From contig NZ_RPOK01000004.1 in assembly GCF_003820355.1 (NCBI RefSeq), positions 62,001-126,000 of the forward strand: 64,000 nucleotides of DNA. The letters are read 5' to 3'. Every line of letters begins with the position of its first letter. Position 1 is the stretch's first letter. The translations under genes and the position numbers were made by a program. The DNA comes from Paralteromonas sediminis. Its GTDB lineage: Bacteria; Pseudomonadota; Gammaproteobacteria; Enterobacterales; Alteromonadaceae. A model generated the notes under the pieces. That model ran no database searches, was not told the DNA's origin, and saw nothing but the letters and a program-made list of their open reading frames with translations. This document shows, piece after piece, positions 59,446 to 64,000 of this stretch.

Positions 59446-60225
59446 ATGCATCCAATGCTAAACATTGCCGTGCGCGCTGCACGCGTGGCGGGTAATATCA
59501 TTATGCGCGGTTACGAAAACCGTGATGACTTGCGTTTAGAGCAAAAAGGCGCCAACGACTTTGTCACGCAGGTAGACCGAGAAGCCGAGCAAGCTATCAT
59601 CCACAAAATCCAGCAGTCTTATCCTGATCACGCCTTCTTGGGCGAAGAAACCGGTAATACCGGCGAAAATGCTGAATTTACCTGGGTGATTGACCCACTT
59701 GATGGTACAACCAATTTTATCAAAGGCATTCCTCACTTTTGTGTCTCTATTGCACTTTTGCACAAGGGACGCTTAGAGCAAGCACTTGTGTTTGACCCTG
59801 TTCGCAGCGAGTTGTTTACCGCTGGCAGAGGTACAGGTGCACAACTGAATGGCTATCGCATCCGCGCAACAAAACCTAAAGACCTAGGCGGTACAGTCTT
59901 GTGCACGGGTTTTCCTTTTAAACATCGCGAGCAATTTCCTACATTTAACGATGCGTTTTGCAAAATTTTTGCAGAATCTGGGGATATTCGCCGAACAGGC
60001 AGCGCGGCCTTAGATCTTGCCTATGTCGCATCAGGGCGTTTTGACGGTTACTGGGAAAGGGGCATTAAACCTTGGGATATCGCGGCAGGTGAACTATTGG
60101 TGCGTGAATCCGGTGCCATCGCTACGGATTTTAAAGGCAACAATGACCCGCTATACAGCGGAGAAATTGTTGCTGGCAGCCCCAAAGTGATTCAGGGGCT
60201 GCTTAAGCATTTAAAGACGCTTTAG
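59446..60225 (+). CDS. suhB: Inositol monophosphatase family protein SuhB
   Basis: 259 residues from the ATG at 59446, with GGGGTAAG upstream; the frame from 59251 overlaps trmJ and is unlikely. Metal motifs: GEETGNTG, WVIDPLDGTTNF, and WDIAAGELLVRESG. Acts as inositol-1-phosphatase and, in E. coli, as a Nus-complex factor in rRNA antitermination. The 3' end overlaps the cyclophilin gene by 15 bp. Confidence 0.96.
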   Translation: MHPMLNIAVRAARVAGNIIMRGYENRDDLRLEQKGANDFVTQVDREAEQAIIHKIQQSYPDHAFLGEETGNTGENAEFTWVIDPLDGTTNFIKGIPHFCVSIALLHKGRLEQALVFDPVRSELFTAGRGTGAQLNGYRIRATKPKDLGGTVLCTGFPFKHREQFPTFNDAFCKIFAESGDIRRTGSAALDLAYVASGRFDGYWERGIKPWDIAAGELLVRESGAIATDFKGNNDPLYSGEIVAGSPKVIQGLLKHLKTL

Positions 60226-60984
60226 AGCACGGCGAACAGCCAGCATGAAAAGAGGAGCCAACAGATACCAAACGGCTCCTCCTGAAGACCCCGTATCTGG
60301 AGTGGTAGGCAATTGATCAATGCGCGTATTGGCAACTGGGGTAATGTCTGGGTTAGTCACTTGCGCATCATTTACAATAACGATGTCTTCAATAATCACC
60401 ATATTCTCACGCGTGATAGTGACGTTATTTGACGCATCAGATGCCGTATAGTCACGTAATGGTAATGCAGAAAAACTCCCGGTTGAAAATCGCGGTAGAG
60501 ACGCAATCGCATCGACAACATCCATCCCCTCACCGATTACTTGACCAAAAACAGTAAATCCACCATTTTGCACATCGAGGTTGGCACTGTTGTCATCAAG
60601 GTTTATAAACCACTGGCTCGTGGCACTGTTTTCATCCGATGGAAGCTTCGCCATAGCAATGGTTCCTCGGACATTGGACAGTTCAGGTTCGTTGGCAATG
60701 GCATTGCCCGTTGGAATTTCTTCGAATCCTGCCGTGTCTGAAAAAACAAACCCACCAGACTGTATAACAAAACCTGGCTCGGAGCGATGGACTATGGTCT
60801 GTGCGTATGCCCCAGCATTCGCATATGCTAGAAAATTGTCTACCGTGACGGGAGTGCGGGTATCAAAAAGGTTGACATTAAAATTTCCTAAATTAGTTCT
60901 AATCTGCACTTCTGTCGCATTTATCTGGGCAGATACAAACAATGCTAGAAGCGCCAAGCCAACATTTTCAAGCTTGCTTTTCAT
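60211..60984 (-). CDS. Secreted cyclophilin-type peptidyl-prolyl isomerase with GlyGly-CTERM-like tail
   Basis: 257 residues; PpiA of E. coli has 190. Signal peptide MKSKLENVGLALLALFVSAQINA, then a cyclophilin domain to about 195 (VQIRTNLGNFNVNLFDTRTPVTVDNF, GTIAMAKLPSDENSATSQWFIN, FTVFGQVIGEGMDVVDAI). Then a Thr/Asp/Pro-rich linker, then the tail GSSGGAVWYLLAPLFMLAV followed by RRALKRL. A Gly-rich box, a hydrophobic helix and terminal Arg/Lys match GlyGly-CTERM sorting signals cleaved by rhombosortase. Cell-surface display is inferred. Confidence 0.88.
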   Translation of the reverse strand: MKSKLENVGLALLALFVSAQINATEVQIRTNLGNFNVNLFDTRTPVTVDNFLAYANAGAYAQTIVHRSEPGFVIQSGGFVFSDTAGFEEIPTGNAIANEPELSNVRGTIAMAKLPSDENSATSQWFINLDDNSANLDVQNGGFTVFGQVIGEGMDVVDAIASLPRFSTGSFSALPLRDYTASDASNNVTITRENMVIIEDIVIVNDAQVTNPDITPVANTRIDQLPTTPDTGSSGGAVWYLLAPLFMLAVRRALKRL

Positions 60985-61048
60985 TTCGAATTTCCTGTAG
61001 CAGTTAAGATGCGAAGGAGTTTATCGAAAAGTCCAAATGCAAGCGTTT

Positions 61049-62389
61049 TCAATTTGTAATCGACGAATCAAATTCCAGGATAAAACTTGCACCACCAATG
61101 GGTGAGGTATCAATGTAGACACGCCCTTTGTGCAAGTCTACATAGCGTTTTACGATAGCCAGTCCTAGCCCTATACCACCAGAATTGCGATCTCTGCTGT
61201 CATCAAGCCTTACGAAAGGCGAAAATAAATTCGCTCTCTCATGCTCAGGTATGCCGTCACCATCGTCATTCACGGAGATAAACAATTTTCCTTTTTCTGT
61301 TTGTTTTACTGCTATTTCAATATGGCTTTTAGCATACCTAACCGCATTTCTAACAAGATTATCGATGACTCTGGCAATAGCCGCGTTATCACAATAGAGC
61401 GTATTCGGCTCGATGACTCCCTCGCCAGTTTCCACTCTTTGACTAAAAAACACATCTCGATACTGCTGCTGATAAGGTGCTATGACCTCAGAAATCAAAG
61501 GGATAACAGGCACGTGTGAGTAATTAAGCTGGGGCTCTTCTCTGTCAAAGCGTGCATAGATGAGCAACTCTTCTACCAAGCCGTCTAGCTCTTCAATATT
61601 TTTATCCATAGTATTAAGCAACCTATCCTGGGTTGCTTTATCTTTTGCTTCTCTGACCATTTCAAGCGCAAATCTGATCCTTGCGATGGGCGTTCTCAGT
61701 TCATGAGATACCGCATGAGATAAAGATTTATGCGACTGGATTAGCTTCTCGATTCTTGCCGCCATCGCATTAAAATGAGACGCTAAACCATTAAGGGGGC
61801 CACTGAGGTTTTCGGGGAGCCGAATGCCAAGGTTGCCAGCACCAAATTCATCAGCTGTGCTTGACAGGCGCATTATGCCTCTAGAAATGGGCCACACCCA
61901 AATAAAAACACTCAGTGCTAAGCCAACCAAAAAGACACTGGTGAGCCCTATTTCTGTGATTTCAGATGAATCGTTGAAAATAGGACCGAGTACCAGCACA
62001 TCATCCTGTTGATTCAATTTCTGTAAGAAAAAACTCGTGCCGAGTGTATCGTCAAACAGAGTAACAATGCCTCCTCTGGCGAGGTAGGTCATTTGCTCTT
62101 GTTCAAGATTGGCTACGGGAATATCTGACTCGGTGGGCAAAGGAAATGGAAGCATCTTGATTGGGTAACCAAATGAGGCCTCTAGCGCCTGCAAATGGAT
62201 ACGCTGTTGCTGAGGTGGGAGCCGACCTAACTCGCGATTAAGCAAAAACAAAGTGCCTTGATGAAGATCTAAGTCTGTCGTTAAGTTACTCTGCTGAATA
62301 TTGGCATCATAGAGCCTGTCCAGACTCCACCCAAGACCAACAAAGGTTAGAATTAAAAACAGGTAGAGCCGAAAAAACAAGCTACGCAT
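61049..62389 (-). CDS. Sensor histidine kinase (RstB-like)
   Basis: 446 residues. Two membrane helices (about 5-20 and 148-166) enclosing a periplasmic sensor domain, HAMP, HisKA with phospho-acceptor His229 in AVSHELRTPIAR, and HATPase_c with N-box DNLVRNAVRYAKS, G1 NDDGDGIPEHE and G2 GGIGLGLAIV. Closest to RstB by eye. Directly downstream (3 bp) of its regulator gene. Confidence 0.9.
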   Translation of the reverse strand: MRSLFFRLYLFLILTFVGLGWSLDRLYDANIQQSNLTTDLDLHQGTLFLLNRELGRLPPQQQRIHLQALEASFGYPIKMLPFPLPTESDIPVANLEQEQMTYLARGGIVTLFDDTLGTSFFLQKLNQQDDVLVLGPIFNDSSEITEIGLTSVFLVGLALSVFIWVWPISRGIMRLSSTADEFGAGNLGIRLPENLSGPLNGLASHFNAMAARIEKLIQSHKSLSHAVSHELRTPIARIRFALEMVREAKDKATQDRLLNTMDKNIEELDGLVEELLIYARFDREEPQLNYSHVPVIPLISEVIAPYQQQYRDVFFSQRVETGEGVIEPNTLYCDNAAIARVIDNLVRNAVRYAKSHIEIAVKQTEKGKLFISVNDDGDGIPEHERANLFSPFVRLDDSRDRNSGGIGLGLAIVKRYVDLHKGRVYIDTSPIGGASFILEFDSSITN

Positions 62390-62392
62390 GCG

Positions 62393-63130
62393 TTACCAGG
62401 CATCCGCTACAAACAAATAGCCTTTTTTCCATACTGTTTTAATACGTTCTGGCTTTTCTGCTGAATCACCCAACTTCTTTCTAAGCCTAGACACAAGCAT
62501 ATCCACGGTGCGGTCCAGTCCGTCGTAGCCAAAGCCACGTAGTTGATTCAACAACGCATCACGACTTAACACGGTATCGGCATTCTGCGCAAACTGCCAC
62601 AAGAGTGCCATTTCATTAGTCGTCATCTCAACCTCATTGTTGTTAAGCACCACCTGTTGTTTTCGCATGTCGATAAACAATGAACCGAACTGGCGGGTTT
62701 GGCTTTCTGGTTTAGCCCCATCATTGGTATTAGCACTCTCTGTCGAGTGCGCACGCCTTAACAGCGCATTAACCCTCGCGAGCAAAAGTCTAGGTTGAAC
62801 AGGCTTGCATATGTAGTCGTCTGCTCCTACTTCTAACCCCACGATTTGGTCAATGTCATCCGTACGCGCCGTTAGCATGACGACGGGAATATCTTTTGAT
62901 TCTGATCTGAGTTCCCGACAAACATCTAATCCGTTCTTCCCTGGAAGCATGAGATCCAGTATCACTAAATCGACATTTTCAGTGAGAATGCGCGCCAGAG
63001 CCGTGTCGCCTCTCGACTCGACAGATACTTTAAAACCTTGCATTTCAAAGTATTCTGTCACTAGTGCAGCCAGCGATGGGTCGTCCTCTACCAAAAACAG
63101 GTGTCCTTCAGTTTTGTCTACTGACGCCAT
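62393..63130 (-). CDS. OmpR/PhoB-family response regulator (RstA-like)
   Basis: 245 residues. Receiver domain with acidic pair near 15-17 (VEDD), phospho-acceptor Asp59 in VILDLMLPG, Thr in VVMLTAR and Lys in YICKPVQPR. Winged-helix output domain (MTTNEMALLWQFAQN, RTVDMLVSRLRKKLGD, IKTVWKKGYLFV). Follows the barrel gene by 18 bp, so probably one operon. Confidence 0.93.
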   Translation of the reverse strand: MASVDKTEGHLFLVEDDPSLAALVTEYFEMQGFKVSVESRGDTALARILTENVDLVILDLMLPGKNGLDVCRELRSESKDIPVVMLTARTDDIDQIVGLEVGADDYICKPVQPRLLLARVNALLRRAHSTESANTNDGAKPESQTRQFGSLFIDMRKQQVVLNNNEVEMTTNEMALLWQFAQNADTVLSRDALLNQLRGFGYDGLDRTVDMLVSRLRKKLGDSAEKPERIKTVWKKGYLFVADAW

Positions 63131-63148
63131 TTCTCTTGTCCTTATTTA

Positions 63149-63856
63149 TTAAAACCGATATGAAGCATATACGCCCGCACCTCTGCGAGCGAAATCCTCT
63201 GTATCAAACCCGTTTTGTTCTGCATCGAAATCTGTGTAGCTGGCAATCAAGCCGAGATCCCAATTTTTATTCAAGCTGTAGTTAAACCGAGCATGATAGG
63301 CATTAGCATTATTCTGGGCAAAATTAGACCCAAGATCTCTGTAGGTATAGCCCAATGAAATCGTAGCATTTTTAATTATGTTTTTCTGTACACCCAACGT
63401 GTAGTTAATTTCTTTACGGTTATCTTGGTTCTTTTCGTTCCAAAACACATAGCCTGCACCGAAAAACACAGCTAGATCGGGTGAGAAAACATATTTCCCC
63501 GTTATATCTGTGCCATATGCCAAGGCTTCATTCGGGCCTTGCTCATAGTAACCGCGCAAACCGCCGCTTATAGCCGCTTCAAAACCAGTAGCGGAATCAG
63601 CTCTCTCTATAAAGCGATAAGTCAATCCCTCTGCACCTAAGGTTAAATTGTCAGTGAAGCCATAGCTTGCATGTAAACCAGCTGTCCACTTACCGTCTCT
63701 GTCACCATCTAAATAACCAATTCCGCCGCCTATCTGAATCTCTCCCGCTTTGTTAGTCAGTGGGCGCAAAATCTCATTTTGCGGACTGATTTGTTGCGCC
63801 AATAATGATGGAGAAATAAGCGCGGTTGTTATCGCGATAAATAGTATTTTTTTCAT
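63149..63856 (-). CDS. Outer-membrane beta-barrel protein
   Basis: 235 residues from the ATG at 63856 (MKKILFIAITTALISPSLLA signal peptide); the longer frame to 63961 adds a non-signal N-terminus and is rejected. After the signal, alternating hydrophobic/polar strands with aromatic girdles (LTLGAEGLTYRFIERA, ATISLGYTYRDLGSN, WDLGLIASYTDF) end in a C-terminal Phe (YASYRF), the Bam recognition signature. About eight strands. Function unknown; probably reported on or controlled by the downstream two-component system. Confidence 0.85.
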   Translation of the reverse strand: MKKILFIAITTALISPSLLAQQISPQNEILRPLTNKAGEIQIGGGIGYLDGDRDGKWTAGLHASYGFTDNLTLGAEGLTYRFIERADSATGFEAAISGGLRGYYEQGPNEALAYGTDITGKYVFSPDLAVFFGAGYVFWNEKNQDNRKEINYTLGVQKNIIKNATISLGYTYRDLGSNFAQNNANAYHARFNYSLNKNWDLGLIASYTDFDAEQNGFDTEDFARRGAGVYASYRF

Positions 63857-63955
63857 GACTGTATTCCTTGTTGAGTGATTTGAATTTACGCAACAAAAGG
63901 TACAACCAACGCCAATATCAATCTGTCTGCATTGTGTGAAAAGTTGTCCGGTAGA

Positions 63956-63970
63956 TGTCAAAATCTGTCA
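63956..63970 (-). promoter_or_regulatory. Direct repeat upstream of the barrel-RstA-RstB operon
   Basis: On the minus strand TGACA-GATTT-TGACA, two copies at a 10-bp period, 100-114 bp before the barrel start. A related ATCTGTCTG lies at 63921-63929 on the plus strand. Direct repeats of this spacing are used by OmpR-family regulators, so the operon may be controlled by its own regulator or by PhoB. Speculative. Confidence 0.35.
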
Positions 63971-64000
63971 GAATATACGCCAGAAGCCTTGGCGCCGTCT

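Overview
The window looks like a chromosomal housekeeping region of a marine gammaproteobacterium in the order Alteromonadales, most likely family Alteromonadaceae. This rests on gene order (ileS-lspA-fkpB-ispH-pilV; tig-clpP-clpX-lon-hupB-ppiD; rlmN-pilW-rodZ-ispG-hisS-yfgM-bamB-der; suhB-trmJ-cysE-iscR) and on protein similarity recognised by eye. No database search was possible. I see no prophage, insertion sequence, CRISPR array or rRNA operon.

Layout. 1-8008 (minus): 3' part of pilV, then ispH, fkpB, lspA, ileS, ribF and murJ, divergent from rpsT. 8400-11190 (plus): a metallophosphoesterase resembling phospholipase PlcP, then a two-domain acyltransferase resembling the ornithine-lipid synthase OlsF, behind a Pho-box-like direct repeat. 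11187-21278 (minus): dapE, ppiD, hupB, lon, clpX, clpP and tig, the protein quality-control block, with a sigma-32-type promoter before lon; a 56-aa membrane protein lies on the plus strand between dapE and ppiD. 21548-22035: five tRNA genes (Pro-Arg-His-Leu-Pro on the minus strand) in which the same tRNA-Pro gene occurs at both ends. 22226-28268: folD, a 110-bp palindromic repeat, a DUF1415 gene, and a four-gene GldA/GldF/GldG-like ABC transporter with a DUF4340 partner. 28369-32612: trmO, proS, an MBL-fold hydrolase and a histone-deacetylase-like enzyme. 32847-38559: guaB-guaA, divergent xseA, and an unidentified lipoprotein. 38562-48041: der, bamB, yfgM, hisS, ispG, rodZ, pilW, rlmN and ndk. 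48123-49846: an ACT-domain protein, an AraC-type regulator and a 58-aa membrane protein. 49843-57632: an Fe-S assembly locus, iscR-iscS-sufBCDS-sufA-sufT-sufE, with two IscR type-1-like sites. 57746-60984: cysE, trmJ, suhB and a cyclophilin with a GlyGly-CTERM-like tail. 61049-63856: an outer-membrane barrel, a response regulator and a histidine kinase in one apparent operon.

Four points deserve attention. (1) plcP-like and olsF-like genes side by side form a candidate phosphate-starvation membrane-remodelling unit: one would remove phospholipid headgroups and the other would make phosphorus-free ornithine lipid. (2) The prolyl-tRNA synthetase has an eroded editing domain in which residues equivalent to E. 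coli Lys279 and His369 are replaced. (3) The Fe-S locus is an Isc/Suf hybrid whose IscS lacks the C-terminal IscU-docking tail and whose two promoters both carry IscR-like boxes. (4) The periplasmic cyclophilin carries a rhombosortase-type sorting tail. Functions are inferred from motifs; starts were adjusted where a ribosome-binding site or family length favoured a shorter protein.
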